DNA from: DASUZB01 sp035535495
GTDB taxonomy: Bacteria; Actinomycetota; CALGFH01
Reading direction: 5' to 3'
NCBI GenBank assembly: GCA_035535495.1
Contig: DATLQA010000145.1
Coordinates: 1 to 31,142 of the forward strand
DNA: 31,142 bases
In this document: piece after piece, positions 1 through 9,083 of the stretch
How the letters are laid out: every line of letters starts with the position of its first letter
Position numbering within the stretch: the first letter of the stretch is position 1
Made by a program: the position numbers and the translations under genes
Notes under the pieces: model-generated
What the model was told of the DNA's origin: nothing
Seen by the model: only the letters and a program-made list of their open reading frames with translations
Database searches by the model: none

Positions 1-1374
1 ACCCGGACCGCCATCGCCAGCCTCACCGGGGCGGTCGACGCCGACCGCATCGCCGGCATCTGCATCACCCATCAGCGCGAGTCGTTCGTGCCGGTCGACG
101 AGCACAACCAGGCGCTGCGCAACGCCATCCTGTGGGATGACGCGCGCTCGCTCGCCCAGCTCGACGAGCTGGGCGAGCGCTTCGGCCATGACCAGCTGCA
201 CCGGCGCACGGGTCGCGGCCCCTCGGTCGCGCAGGCGTCGTCGAAGCTGCTCTGGCTGGTCCAACACGAACCGGCGGTGGTGGCGCGCACCTACCGGTTC
301 ATGGACGTGCACGGCTTCCTGGTCCAGCGGCTGACCGGGCAGTTCACCACCAGCCTCGCCTCGGCGGACTCGTTCGGGCTCACCGACATCGAGCGGGAGG
401 CGTGGGCGGACGACCTGATCGCCGCCGTCGGGCTCCGTCCAGGCCAGTTCTGCGACACCGTCAAGCCCGGGGAGGTCATCGGCCAGGTGACCGGCGAGGC
501 GGCCCAGGCCACCGGGCTGCCAGCCGGCATCCCGGTGGTGGCCGGCCTCGGCGACGGCCAGGCGGCCTGCCTCGGTGCCGGGGTGACCTCGCTGGACCGT
601 GCCTACCTCAACCTCGGCACCGCGGTGACCGGCGGACCGGTCGGCCGGAGCTACGTCACCGACCCGTCGTGCCGCACCCTCTACGGCGGCGCCCCCAACA
701 CGTTCCTGTTCGAGAACGTCCTGCGCGGCGGCCTGGCCACCATGCGGTGGTTCATGCGCCAGTTCGGCGACGCGTTCGACGAGCGCGCCGACTTCGACCG
801 CTACGAGGCGGCCGCGCGTGCCATCGGGCCGGGTTCGGGCGGGCTCGTCCTGGTGCCCTACTGGAACCACGTGACCAGCCCGTACTGGGATCCCGCCGCG
901 AGCGGGATCGTGGTCGGCTGGAACCACGATCATCAGCGCCAGCACCTGTTCCGCGCGATCGAGGAGGGCATCGCCTACGAGCACCGGCTGGCGATGGAGG
1001 GCATCCAGGCGGCCACCGGCGAGCCCATCCGCGAGTACGTGATCCTGGGCGGCGGGTCCAACAGCGACCTGTGGTGCCAGATCATGGCCGACGTACTCGG
1101 CGCGACCGTCACCAGGGCGCACACCGCGGAGGCGACCAACCTCGGCGCCGGGATCCTCTGCGCCTATGGGGTCGGCTGGTACCGCTCGGTGGAGGAGGCC
1201 GCGGCCGCGATGACCGACGCGGCCGGGAGCTTCCAGCCGGAGCCCGCCGCCCACCGGCTCTACGACGACCTGTTCGACCAGGTCTACCGGCCCCTGTTCC
1301 CGGCGATCCAGGCGCAGCTCCAGCGGCTCTGGCAGCTGCACGCCGCAGGCACGGAAGGAGGTCGTGGGTCATGA
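1..1374 (+). CDS. FGGY-family carbohydrate kinase (5' partial)
   Basis: The frame is open from the first base, so the N-terminus with the first ATP-binding loop lies outside the window. What remains is a sugar or polyol kinase of the FGGY family (ATP-dependent phosphorylation in the cytoplasm). Visible family features are ITHQRE followed by AILWDDAR in the N-terminal lobe, the hinge/phosphate-binding GDGQAACLGAGV (from about base 550), and the C-terminal adenosine-binding GGGSNSDLWCQIMADVLG (from base 1048) followed by EATNLGAGILCAYG. These look closest to the xylulokinase/glycerol kinase group, but the substrate cannot be assigned. The stop codon overlaps the start of the next gene by 4 nt (ATGA), so the two are translationally coupled. 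A kinase next to a glycerol-3-phosphate dehydrogenase fits a polyol catabolic route. Confidence 0.9.
   Translation, partial: TRTAIASLTGAVDADRIAGICITHQRESFVPVDEHNQALRNAILWDDARSLAQLDELGERFGHDQLHRRTGRGPSVAQASSKLLWLVQHEPAVVARTYRFMDVHGFLVQRLTGQFTTSLASADSFGLTDIEREAWADDLIAAVGLRPGQFCDTVKPGEVIGQVTGEAAQATGLPAGIPVVAGLGDGQAACLGAGVTSLDRAYLNLGTAVTGGPVGRSYVTDPSCRTLYGGAPNTFLFENVLRGGLATMRWFMRQFGDAFDERADFDRYEAAARAIGPGSGGLVLVPYWNHVTSPYWDPAASGIVVGWNHDHQRQHLFRAIEEGIAYEHRLAMEGIQAATGEPIREYVILGGGSNSDLWCQIMADVLGATVTRAHTAEATNLGAGILCAYGVGWYRSVEEAAAAMTDAAGSFQPEPAAHRLYDDLFDQVYRPLFPAIQAQLQRLWQLHAAGTEGGRGS
1353..1361 (+). promoter_or_regulatory. Strong Shine-Dalgarno for the GpsA-like gene
   Basis: GGAAGGAGG lies 9 nt before the ATG at 1371, inside the end of the kinase gene. 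It fixes the start at 1371 rather than at any upstream in-frame codon and supports coupled translation. Confidence 0.7.
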
Positions 1375-2462
1375 GCACGATCGCGGTCCTCGGCTCGGGT
1401 GTGATGGCGTCGGCGCTGACCTTCCCCCTGGCCGACAACGGCCACGACCTCCGGCTGGTCGGCACCCACCTCGACCGGGAGATCATCGACAGCATCCGGG
1501 CCACCGGCGTGCATCCCGGCCTGGCCAGGAGGCTGCCCGAGCCGGTCCGCCCGTTCCAGCTGGAGGAGATCGAGGCGGCGTTCGCCGGCGCGGAGATCGT
1601 GCTGAGCGGGGTCAATTCCGTCGGCGTGCCATGGGCCGGCGAACGCCTCGCCACCGTGCTCGAGCCGGGCATGCAGGTGATCGCGATCGCCAAGGGCATG
1701 GCGGCGAGCGAGGACGGCGACCTCCGCATCCTGCCCGACGTGCTCGCCGAGCGGGTGCCGGCGGGGTTGCGCGCGCGCGTCGGCTGGGCGGCGATCGGCG
1801 GCCCGTCGATCGCCGGGGAGGTGGCGGCGCGGCGCGACACCTGCGTCGTGTTCACCGGGCATGACCAGGCCACCCTTGACCGGCTGGCGGCGGTTTTCCG
1901 CACCGGCTGGTACCACGTCTGGACCTCCACCGACCTGGTCGGCGTCGAGGTGTCGGCCGCGCTGAAGAACTGCTACGCCCTCGGCGTCGGGTTCGCCGAG
2001 GGAGTCCTCGACCGGCTCGGCGAGGCGGGCGGCGCCGACCGCAACCACAACTACGAGGCGGCGTTGTTCGCCCAGGCGATGGCGGAGATCGGCCAGCTGG
2101 TGCGGTTGCTCGGCGGGCGGCCGGAGACGCCGCTCGGGCTGCCGGGGGTGGGGGACCTGTTCGTGACCAGCACGGGTGGCCGCAACATCCGGGTCGGCCG
2201 CCTGCTCGGCAGCGGCCTGCGCTTCTCCGAGGCCAAGGCGCGGATGGGGGAGATCACGCTGGAGGGCGCCGCGGCGATCCAGGTGATCGGCGGCGCGCTG
2301 CCCAAGCTCACCGACCGCGGGCGCATCGGGCCGGAGGAGTTCCCGCTGCTGCGGTGCCTGTACGCCGTCATCGCCGAGGAGCGCCCGCTCGCGATCCCGT
2401 GGAGCGGCTTCTTCGGCGGCGAGGCGGAGGCGGTCGCCCCCGCCGGTGAGCTGGCGGGCTGA
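1371..2462 (+). CDS. NAD(P)-dependent glycerol-3-phosphate dehydrogenase-like protein
   Basis: A 363-aa cytoplasmic dehydrogenase of the GpsA family, which interconverts dihydroxyacetone phosphate and sn-glycerol 3-phosphate. The Rossmann motif is at the N-terminus (AVLGSGVMASAL, Gly8/Gly10). IAIAKGM and AIGGPS follow in the nucleotide domain. The helical C-terminal domain has the catalytic-lysine segment SAALKNCYALG (Lys199) and GLPGVGDLFVTST followed by RNIRVGRLLG, the substrate-phosphate region of GpsA enzymes. The glycine loop is GSGVMAS instead of the usual GAGSWGT, so this is a divergent member and another polyol phosphate is possible. It starts inside the kinase stop codon. Its stop is only 9 nt from the stop of the convergent phosphatase gene, with no hairpin between them beyond a short CCGGCCGG palindrome. 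Confidence 0.87.
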   Translation: MSTIAVLGSGVMASALTFPLADNGHDLRLVGTHLDREIIDSIRATGVHPGLARRLPEPVRPFQLEEIEAAFAGAEIVLSGVNSVGVPWAGERLATVLEPGMQVIAIAKGMAASEDGDLRILPDVLAERVPAGLRARVGWAAIGGPSIAGEVAARRDTCVVFTGHDQATLDRLAAVFRTGWYHVWTSTDLVGVEVSAALKNCYALGVGFAEGVLDRLGEAGGADRNHNYEAALFAQAMAEIGQLVRLLGGRPETPLGLPGVGDLFVTSTGGRNIRVGRLLGSGLRFSEAKARMGEITLEGAAAIQVIGGALPKLTDRGRIGPEEFPLLRCLYAVIAEERPLAIPWSGFFGGEAEAVAPAGELAG

Positions 2463-2471
2463 TCCGGCCGG

Positions 2472-4502
2472 TCAGGCGCGGTCGGTGGTCGGGGCGGTCG
2501 ACAGCTCGGCGGTGTGCCGCGCCGTGGTCCCGTCGCGGCGGGCGAGCAGCTGGTGGACGACCACGCCCTCCCGCGGGCGCACCGACACGGCGCCGATGTT
2601 GTTGTCACCGGTGATCACCCCGGCACGGCGGCTGTCCGGGCGGACGTAGCTGCGGGTCTCCTGGTAGTGGGGTGGCTGGTCGCCGACCAGCCTCTCCGCC
2701 ACGGTCGGGGCGAGGAACACCGGGGCGTCGTCGGCCCAGGCGTCGGTGTTGACCTGCCTGGCGAGCAGCCGGCGGCCGCGCTCGACCTCCGGCGGGGTGT
2801 CCCAGCCGACCCGGGCATGGTCGGGTCGCACGGCCGCGCCGAGCAGGTGCAGGGCGGTCCGGGCCACCGTGCCGCTGTGCTTGATCGCGCTGCTGACCAG
2901 CTGGGCGATCGACAGGGCGCGCCCGTCGTGCTGGAAGGTCGCCTGGACGTTCAGGCCGTAATGGACGTCGCCAGACAGGATCACGCAGCTGCGCAGGCCG
3001 AGCTCGTCGATGAGCAGGCGCATGAACTCGCACAGCCCGGCGAGGTTCGAGTGCCACGCCTCGAAGTCGATCTCGTAGGGCCCGACCTTGCCGACCAGGA
3101 ACTTCTGGCGCCGCTCCTGCAACTCCAGGCCGTAGACCGGCGCGGCGGACACCAGGATCACCGGCCCGGGCCCGTCGACGCCCGCCTCGCTGGCGAGCCG
3201 GCGCACCCGGTCCAGCTCGCGGTCGCCGAGCAGCCTGGCGGCGCCGCGGTCGCTGTCGAAGTCGCGCTGGGTGCGGGTGTCCAGCACCAGCATGGGCGGC
3301 GTGGTCGGGGCGTGGTAGCTCCACCGGTCGAACGACCACATCGTCTGGTCGAAGCGCCCGTCACCTGGCCCGGCCGCGACGATCTCGAGGAACTGCCGGT
3401 CGAAGGCCTCGGGGCCGTTGCCCCAGCCCTGGAACGCCCAGTAGGCGGCCAGCGCGTTGGCGACCGTCCGCCGCCCGCCGGGTGACCGCCACACCTGCTC
3501 GTACCACTCGCGGGTGATGTTCCAGTCGTCGGTGACGTCGTGGTCGTCGAAGATCATGTAGGTGGGGATGTTGGCGAACACCCGCCTGACCGCCGGCAGC
3601 GCCTGCCTCGCCTGCTCGAGGCAGGCCAGCTCGGTGCCGTACTGCCGCCGTTGCCTGAGCGCCGGCCGGCCACGCTCCACGGCCCCGAGCGACTCGGTGG
3701 CGTCGGGCAGGGTCTCCGGCCAGTTGGCCTCGTTCCAGGCGACCAGGTACATGGCGGCGAACTCGCCGAGGCTGAACAGGTGGTTGGCGGCCTTGCCGGA
3801 GGTGAACCCGAGCGTGCCGCTGAGCTCCTGCCGGCCATAGACCGGGATCTGGTCCAGTGGCGGCAGCTCGGGGACCGAGGCGGTGTCGCCGGCGCCGAGC
3901 AGCTCGGCGCCGAGCCGGGTGAGGTGCGCGATCAGGGGGCCGCCGACCTCGTCGCCGTAGATCTGGTCGCCGGTCAGCACCAGTGCGCTCGGCCGCTGCC
4001 CGAGGTCGCCGACGGTCCCGGCAAGCAGCTCGTCCGCGGCCAGCAACGCGTCCTCGCCGCGGCCGTGGAGCAGCCGGCACGAGCCGTGCAGCAGGTTGGT
4101 GGCCGGCAGCTGGCCGTGCAGGAAGAAGCTCGGCAGCGGCAGGCCGCCGACGGTGATCGCGTCCGGCCCCGACAGCATCCCCAGGTCGGCAAGGCGGCGG
4201 GCCGGGCGGCCGTCCCCGGCGTCCAGCGCGAGGTCGTAGCCGAGCAGCCGGTCGGTGGGGAAGCCACCGACGGCGGGGTCGGGGCGGACGGTGACCAGGT
4301 GGACGAACAGTCGCGGTCCCAGCCGGACCCGCTGCCCGCTGCCGTGGCCGAGGCGCCGCTGGTCGGCGTCGTCGTGGGGGGCGTGGAGGTCGACGACCTC
4401 GCCGCTGACCGCGAGCGGCACGCTGGTGGCCAGCCAGACGAGCACCCTGCCCGGCTCCGCGCGGCGGAGCAGTGGGCCGGCCAGCACCTCGGGCAGCGTC
4501 AC
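2472..4502 (-). CDS. PhoD-like metallophosphatase
   Basis: A 676-aa protein of the PhoD-like calcineurin-fold phosphatase family. Metal-binding motifs are in family order: HGSCR (about 139-143), LTGDQIYGDE (about 176-185), FDDHDVTDDW (about 318-327) and LSGDVHYGLN (about 505-515). There is an N-terminal extension of about 115 residues with beta character and no Tat or Sec signal peptide, unlike classical secreted PhoD phosphodiesterases, so a cytoplasmic enzyme is inferred. The start is GTG, overlapping the TGA of the upstream lipid kinase gene by 4 nt (GTGA). The pair is one transcription unit, which suggests a phospholipid-related or phosphodiester substrate, but this is inference from the neighbour only. 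Confidence 0.85.
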   Translation of the reverse strand: MTLPEVLAGPLLRRAEPGRVLVWLATSVPLAVSGEVVDLHAPHDDADQRRLGHGSGQRVRLGPRLFVHLVTVRPDPAVGGFPTDRLLGYDLALDAGDGRPARRLADLGMLSGPDAITVGGLPLPSFFLHGQLPATNLLHGSCRLLHGRGEDALLAADELLAGTVGDLGQRPSALVLTGDQIYGDEVGGPLIAHLTRLGAELLGAGDTASVPELPPLDQIPVYGRQELSGTLGFTSGKAANHLFSLGEFAAMYLVAWNEANWPETLPDATESLGAVERGRPALRQRRQYGTELACLEQARQALPAVRRVFANIPTYMIFDDHDVTDDWNITREWYEQVWRSPGGRRTVANALAAYWAFQGWGNGPEAFDRQFLEIVAAGPGDGRFDQTMWSFDRWSYHAPTTPPMLVLDTRTQRDFDSDRGAARLLGDRELDRVRRLASEAGVDGPGPVILVSAAPVYGLELQERRQKFLVGKVGPYEIDFEAWHSNLAGLCEFMRLLIDELGLRSCVILSGDVHYGLNVQATFQHDGRALSIAQLVSSAIKHSGTVARTALHLLGAAVRPDHARVGWDTPPEVERGRRLLARQVNTDAWADDAPVFLAPTVAERLVGDQPPHYQETRSYVRPDSRRAGVITGDNNIGAVSVRPREGVVVHQLLARRDGTTARHTAELSTAPTTDRA

Positions 4503-5398
4503 CGCGGCGCTCCTGCGCTCTGGGGGACGAGCAGCGACCAGGCGGTAGGAAGGAGCTGGTAGCCGTGGGCGGTCAGCGCGTCGCCCAGCTCGCCGTCGGT
4601 GTTGTGGCGGACCGGCTCGCCGCTGATCCGCACGCTGGTGCCGCGCAGGTAGTGCACGTCGTCACGGTCCACGTGGGTCCCGGCGCGCAGCGCGGTGGCG
4701 AAGGCCACCCTGGCGGCAGGGCCGAGCGCGGCGACCACCACCACGTCCAGCCGGCCGTCGTCGGGCCGTGCCTCGGGAGCGAGCGGGGTGCCACCCCCGA
4801 TCGTCGGGCCGTTGGCCACGCCGACCATGAGCAGCCTGGCGTCGCTGGCGACGAGGGTGCCGTCCACGCTGACCTGCAGCTCCCACCCGCGTTCACTGAC
4901 CCCGGCGATCAGCGCCCCCACCGGGTAGGCGAGCGGGCCGAGCTGGGGCTTGTAGCCGGTCGCGGCGGCGGCCGCCTCGGCGCCGAGCCCCGCGTGCGCG
5001 GCGTTGACCACCACCGCGCCGCCGTCGTCCTCGAGCAGGTCGAACCGGTGGGGCGTGGCGGTCGCCAGCGCCCGTGCCGCCGCGACCGGGTCGAGCGGGA
5101 CGCCGGCGCCGCGGGCGAAGTCGTTGCCGGTACCGAGCGGCACCAGCCCCACCGCCACCCGGTCGAGCAGGCCGAGCTGGCGGAGCCGGTTGACCACCAG
5201 ATGCAGGCTGCCGTCCCCGCCGGCCACCACCGGGACCCGGCCGTCCAGGCCCTTCAGGGCCGCCTCCAGGCCGGCGGCGTCGCCAGGCTGGCACGCCTCG
5301 GTCGGCCCGGCCGCCGCCAGCACGCCGATCACCGCGTCGAGGGTCGGACGGTCGACGTCGCCGGCGCCGGCGCTGACGATGACGAGATAGCGGTCCAC
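4499..5398 (-). CDS. Diacylglycerol kinase family lipid kinase
   Basis: A 299-aa DAGK-catalytic-domain protein (DgkB/YegS-like), expected to phosphorylate diacylglycerol or another lipid hydroxyl at the membrane surface. The nucleotide-binding signatures are clear: VVAGGDGSLHLVVN (GGDGS at about 60-64) and LVPLGTGNDFAR (about 86-96). The C-terminal half carries the usual beta-rich lid (VNAAHAGLGAEAA, MVGVANGPTIGGG, DDGRLDVVVV). Length is normal for the family. The usual NP of the first strand (VNPxAG) is replaced by VSAGAG. The start is GTG with no Shine-Dalgarno. A TAGGCT box 6 nt upstream suggests a leaderless transcript. It overlaps the downstream PhoD-like gene by 4 nt. Confidence 0.88.
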   Translation of the reverse strand: MDRYLVIVSAGAGDVDRPTLDAVIGVLAAAGPTEACQPGDAAGLEAALKGLDGRVPVVAGGDGSLHLVVNRLRQLGLLDRVAVGLVPLGTGNDFARGAGVPLDPVAAARALATATPHRFDLLEDDGGAVVVNAAHAGLGAEAAAAATGYKPQLGPLAYPVGALIAGVSERGWELQVSVDGTLVASDARLLMVGVANGPTIGGGTPLAPEARPDDGRLDVVVVAALGPAARVAFATALRAGTHVDRDDVHYLRGTSVRISGEPVRHNTDGELGDALTAHGYQLLPTAWSLLVPQSAGAPR

Positions 5399-5404
5399 CC
5401 GCCA

Positions 5405-5410
5405 AGCCTA
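5405..5410 (-). promoter_or_regulatory. Candidate -10 box (leaderless) of the lipid kinase gene
   Basis: TAGGCT on the minus strand ends 6 nt before the GTG start. No Shine-Dalgarno is present and no good -35 hexamer is visible. It fits the TANNNT pattern of leaderless actinobacterial genes. Confidence 0.4.
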
Positions 5411-5479
5411 GTCGAGGGCGGGATCCACACCCAGTCGAGGGGCCTGGCCGGTGTCGCCGGTCGCGTAAACCTGTAGCCG

Positions 5480-5965
5480 TCACTCGGCACGCTGGGCGGC
5501 GCGCTGCTCGCGCCACCTGGCCATCACCCGTGGCGCCTCGTGGCGGAGGAACTCGAAGTACTGGCGGTTCTCCTCGAGCCGGGAGCCGGCGGGCGTGTCC
5601 AGTCCGCCGGCGGCCTTGATCCCGTCCTCGAGGTCCTGCTCCCAGCGGGCGAGCATCGCGTCCCGCCTGGCGACCACCTCGTACCACACCCCGCTGGAGA
5701 TCTGGTAGTGGTCGCGCCGCTCACCCGGCTCACGGCCGCGCGCCACCATCCCCAGCTGGGTCAGGTAGCGGACCGCGCCGGAGATCGCCGCCGGGCTGAC
5801 CCGCAGCAGCTCGGCCAGCTCGGCGGCGGTGAGCCTCGCGTCGTCGTCGATGAGGATCGCGGCGAAGACCCTGGAAGGCATGCGCGCCATGCCCGCCTCC
5901 GTCAGGTCGAGTGCGAACCGCTCGATAAACCGCCGTACCGCCTCGTCGTCGCGCCCCTCGGCCAC
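5480..5965 (-). CDS. GbsR/MarR-family transcriptional regulator
   Basis: A 161-aa winged-helix regulator. The first ~30 residues form a helix (RRFIERFALDLTEAGMARMPSRVFAAIL) typical of GbsR-like proteins. The DNA-binding helix-turn-helix is LTAAELAELLRVSPAAISGA followed by VRYLTQLGMVARG. The wing (REPGERRDHYQI) and a long C-terminal helical dimerisation segment follow. It is divergent from a drug-type ABC exporter, the standard arrangement for a local repressor, and a perfect inverted repeat sits over the exporter's -35 box, so autoregulated repression of the exporter is inferred. The GTG start is fixed by a near-perfect Shine-Dalgarno immediately upstream. Confidence 0.88.
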   Translation of the reverse strand: MAEGRDDEAVRRFIERFALDLTEAGMARMPSRVFAAILIDDDARLTAAELAELLRVSPAAISGAVRYLTQLGMVARGREPGERRDHYQISSGVWYEVVARRDAMLARWEQDLEDGIKAAGGLDTPAGSRLEENRQYFEFLRHEAPRVMARWREQRAAQRAE

Positions 5966-5980
5966 GCCTCACCTCCTTCC
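5966..5980 (-). promoter_or_regulatory. Near-perfect Shine-Dalgarno of the GbsR-like gene
   Basis: Read on the minus strand, GGAAGGAGGTGA precedes the GTG start with a 3-nt spacer after the GA. This is an unusually complete match to the 16S anti-Shine-Dalgarno and contrasts with the leaderless exporter gene on the other side of the same intergenic region. Confidence 0.6.
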
Positions 5981-6001
5981 CCGTCGTCACCGATGGGTGG
6001 A

Positions 6002-6007
6002 TTTATA
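6002..6007 (-). promoter_or_regulatory. Candidate -10 box for the GbsR-like gene
   Basis: TATAAA on the minus strand, in the only AT-rich part of the intergenic region. No convincing -35 at 16-18 nt. It is placed so that the inverted repeat at 6020-6035 would also lie in the upstream half of this promoter, which fits autoregulation. Confidence 0.35.
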
Positions 6008-6019
6008 CAACATCTTAAC

Positions 6020-6035
6020 TTCACAACTCTGTGAA
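6020..6035 (+). promoter_or_regulatory. Inverted repeat, probable operator of the GbsR-like regulator
   Basis: TTCACA-ACTC-TGTGAA is a perfect 6-bp dyad with a 4-nt centre. Its left arm coincides with the -35 hexamer of the exporter promoter, so a bound repressor would block RNA polymerase. Assignment to the adjacent regulator is inferred from position. Confidence 0.6.
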
Positions 6036-6048
6036 CCGAGTGTAGCGT
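6020..6048 (+). promoter_or_regulatory. Promoter of the ABC exporter operon (leaderless)
   Basis: -35 TTCACA (6020-6025), exactly 17 nt, then -10 TAGCGT (6043-6048), 9 nt before the ATG at 6058. Transcription should start at or within about 3 nt of the ATG, and there is no Shine-Dalgarno, so the mRNA is predicted to be essentially leaderless. Confidence 0.65.
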
Positions 6049-6057
6049 GTTACCACT

Positions 6058-6989
<932 letters not shown>

Positions 6990-6993
<4 letters not shown>

Positions 6994-8597
6994 GCACGCT
7001 GGCAGGTACCGGCGGGCTGGTCCGGCTGATCCTGCGGCGGGACCGGTTCCTGCTGCCGATCTGGGTCCTGGTCCTGGCCCTCCTCCCGGTCTACACCGCG
7101 GTGGGCATCAACCAGTTCTACGACACCCCGGCCGCCCTCCAGGACCTGTACCGGACGGTGGTCAGCACCCCGGGCCTGCTCGCCATGCTCGGGCCGGTGT
7201 TCGGCGCCAGCCTCGGCGCGATCACCGCCTGGCGGGCCGGGCTCGTCTTCACGGTGGTGGGCCTGGCCAGCCTGCTCACCGTCATCCGGCACACCCGTAC
7301 CGACGAGGAGGCGGGACGGCGTGAGCTGCTCGGCTCGACCGTGGTCGGCCGCTACGCGCCGCTGACCGCGGTGCTGCTGGTCACCTTCGCCGCCGACCTG
7401 GTGCTCGGCGCGATCATCGTGGCCGGGATGGTCGGGCTCGGGCTTCCGGTCACCGGCTCGGTCGCGTACGGCCTGTCGGTGACCGCCGCCGGGTGGATGT
7501 TCGCCACGGTCGGAGCCGTGGCCGCCCAGCTCACCGACGGCGCCGGAGGCGCCAGAGGCATCGGGCTCGGCGCCCTCGGCGTCGCCTTCGCGCTCCGCGC
7601 CGCCGGCGACACGGCCGGTCCCGACAGCGGGTTGGGGTGGCTGTCCTGGCTGTCCCCGATCGGCTGGGCGCAGCAGACCAGGTCCTACGCTGACGAGCGC
7701 TGGTGGGTCTTCGGGCTCGCGGTCGTGTTCGTGGCCGCGCTGGTCCCGGTGGCCTTCGCCGTGCTGGCGCGGCGGGACGTCGGCGCCGGCGTCCTGCCGG
7801 CGCGGCTCGGCCCGCCCACGGCGGCACCCTCGCTGCGCAGCCCGGTCGCCCTCGCCTGGCGGCTGCACCGCACCACGATGGTGTCCTGGGCCGCCGGGCT
7901 CGCCGTGTTCGGTGCGCTGATCGGCAGCGTCGCCGACAGTGTCGGCGACATGGCCAACGAGAGCGCCCAGCTCAAGGACCTGCTCGAGCGGCTGGGCGGC
8001 GAGAAGGTCCTGGCCGACGCGTACATCGCGGGGGCGATGGCCATCTTCGCGCTGGCGGCCGCCGGCTACGCGATCCAGGCGACGCTGCGGCTGCGCGGCG
8101 AGGAGGAGAGCCTGCGCGCCGAGGCGGTGCTGGCCACCTCGGTCGGCCGGGTGCAGTGGGCCGCCAGCCACCTGTTGTTCGGGCTGCTCGGCCCGGTGGT
8201 CGCCCTGCTGGCGGCCGGGCTGGCCGAAGGCCTGGTCTACGGGCTGGTCAGCGGCGACCTGGGAGGCGAGCTGCCTCGGGTGCTCGCCGGCGCGCTGGTG
8301 CAGCTGCCCGCCGTCCTGGTGCTGTCCGGCATCGCGATGGCGCTGTTCGGCCTGCTGCCCCGCCTCACGGCGGTGAGCTGGGCGGCGCTCGGGCTGTTCG
8401 CCTTCGTGGTCCTGTTCGGCCCGCTGCTGCGGCTCAGCCAGTGGGTCATGGACGTCTCGCCGTTCAGCCACATCCCCAAGGTCCCAGGCGCCGACGTGAC
8501 CGTCACGCCGCTGGCATGGCTGCTCGCCGTCACCGCGGTGCTCGCCGCCGCCGGCCTGGCGGGTTTCCGCCGCCGCGACCTGGTCAGCGGCGCCTAG
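6990..8597 (+). CDS. ABC exporter permease (putative polyketide-type exporter)
   Basis: A 535-aa polytopic membrane protein with about 12 predicted transmembrane segments, arranged as two similar halves. Segments seen include LLPIWVLVLALLPVYTAVGI, AGLVFTVVGLASLLTVI, VVFVAALVPVAFAVLA, LFGLLGPVVALLAAGLAEGL and LAWLLAVTAVLAAAGLAGF. The start LVRLILRRDRFLLPIW and the double-length organisation resemble the family annotated as exporters of polyketide antibiotics. It is coupled to the ATPase by ATGA overlap, and together they make a two-component exporter. The substrate is unknown. The gene ends just before a strong hairpin. Confidence 0.87.
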
Positions 8598-8608
8598 CCA
8601 CGACCCCA

Positions 8609-8643
8609 CAGCCGCTCGGCCGTCGATGACGGCCGAGCGGCTG
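8609..8643. terminator. Hairpin terminator between convergent genes
   Basis: Perfect 16-bp stem (8609-8624 with 8628-8643) and a GAT loop. There is no T-tract, as usual in GC-rich actinobacteria. It lies between the exporter permease stop and the convergent reductase stop at 8659, so it probably acts in both directions. Confidence 0.75.
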
Positions 8644-8658
8644 CGTCGTCCGGGCTCC

Positions 8659-9033
8659 TCAGCCGTGGCGCTGGTCGAGGTCGACCGCGACCGGCAGGGA
8701 GTCGCGCCGCCAGCCGCTCAGGTCGCCGGCGTACGCCGGCTGGTACTTGCCGGCGACCAGGTCGCGGGCGAGGGCGTCCTCGGCGGGGTCGGTGACGACC
8801 CGGGCGCGCGCGGCGAACTCGTCCGCGCCGATGCGCAGCCGCACGGACGGATCCTGGCGCAGGTTGCGCACCCAGTCAGACCGGTCGCGGCCCCCGGAGA
8901 GCAGGTACGCGGTGGCGCCCTCCTCGTCCAGCGCGAACCAGATCTCGATGGTGCGGGGTTGCCCGCTGCGGCGGCCGGTGGTGGTGAGGTAGCAGAACTG
9001 CTCGGCCGCGAGCCCGGCCCGATCCTCGACCAT
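8659..9033 (-). CDS. Deazaflavin-dependent nitroreductase family protein
   Basis: A 124-aa small split-barrel protein of the Ddn/PF04075 type, which bind reduced F420 and reduce quinones or nitro compounds. The family hallmark is near the N-terminus: FCYLTTTGRRSGQPRTIEIWF, with the TGRRSGQPR loop. YLLSGGRDRSDWVRNLRQDP and the C-terminal segment (about 90-115) also fit. The start is the ATG at 9033, preceded by GGGAGG with a suitable spacer. Longer readings upstream run over the neighbouring membrane-protein gene in another frame and are not real. Its presence suggests that the organism makes F420. The physiological substrate is unknown. Confidence 0.85.
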   Translation of the reverse strand: MVEDRAGLAAEQFCYLTTTGRRSGQPRTIEIWFALDEEGATAYLLSGGRDRSDWVRNLRQDPSVRLRIGADEFAARARVVTDPAEDALARDLVAGKYQPAYAGDLSGWRRDSLPVAVDLDQRHG

Positions 9034-9083
9034 CGGTCCTCCCTGTCTCTGGCACCTCGATCGGCACGGGTCGCAGGTGATGC

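Noticed and set aside
402..1370. Open frame joined to the N-terminus of the GpsA-like gene, giving a 686-aa reading
   Set aside because: It lies in another frame of the FGGY kinase and has the Arg/Pro-rich composition of a shadow frame. The GpsA Rossmann motif begins exactly at the ATG at 1371, behind a strong Shine-Dalgarno.
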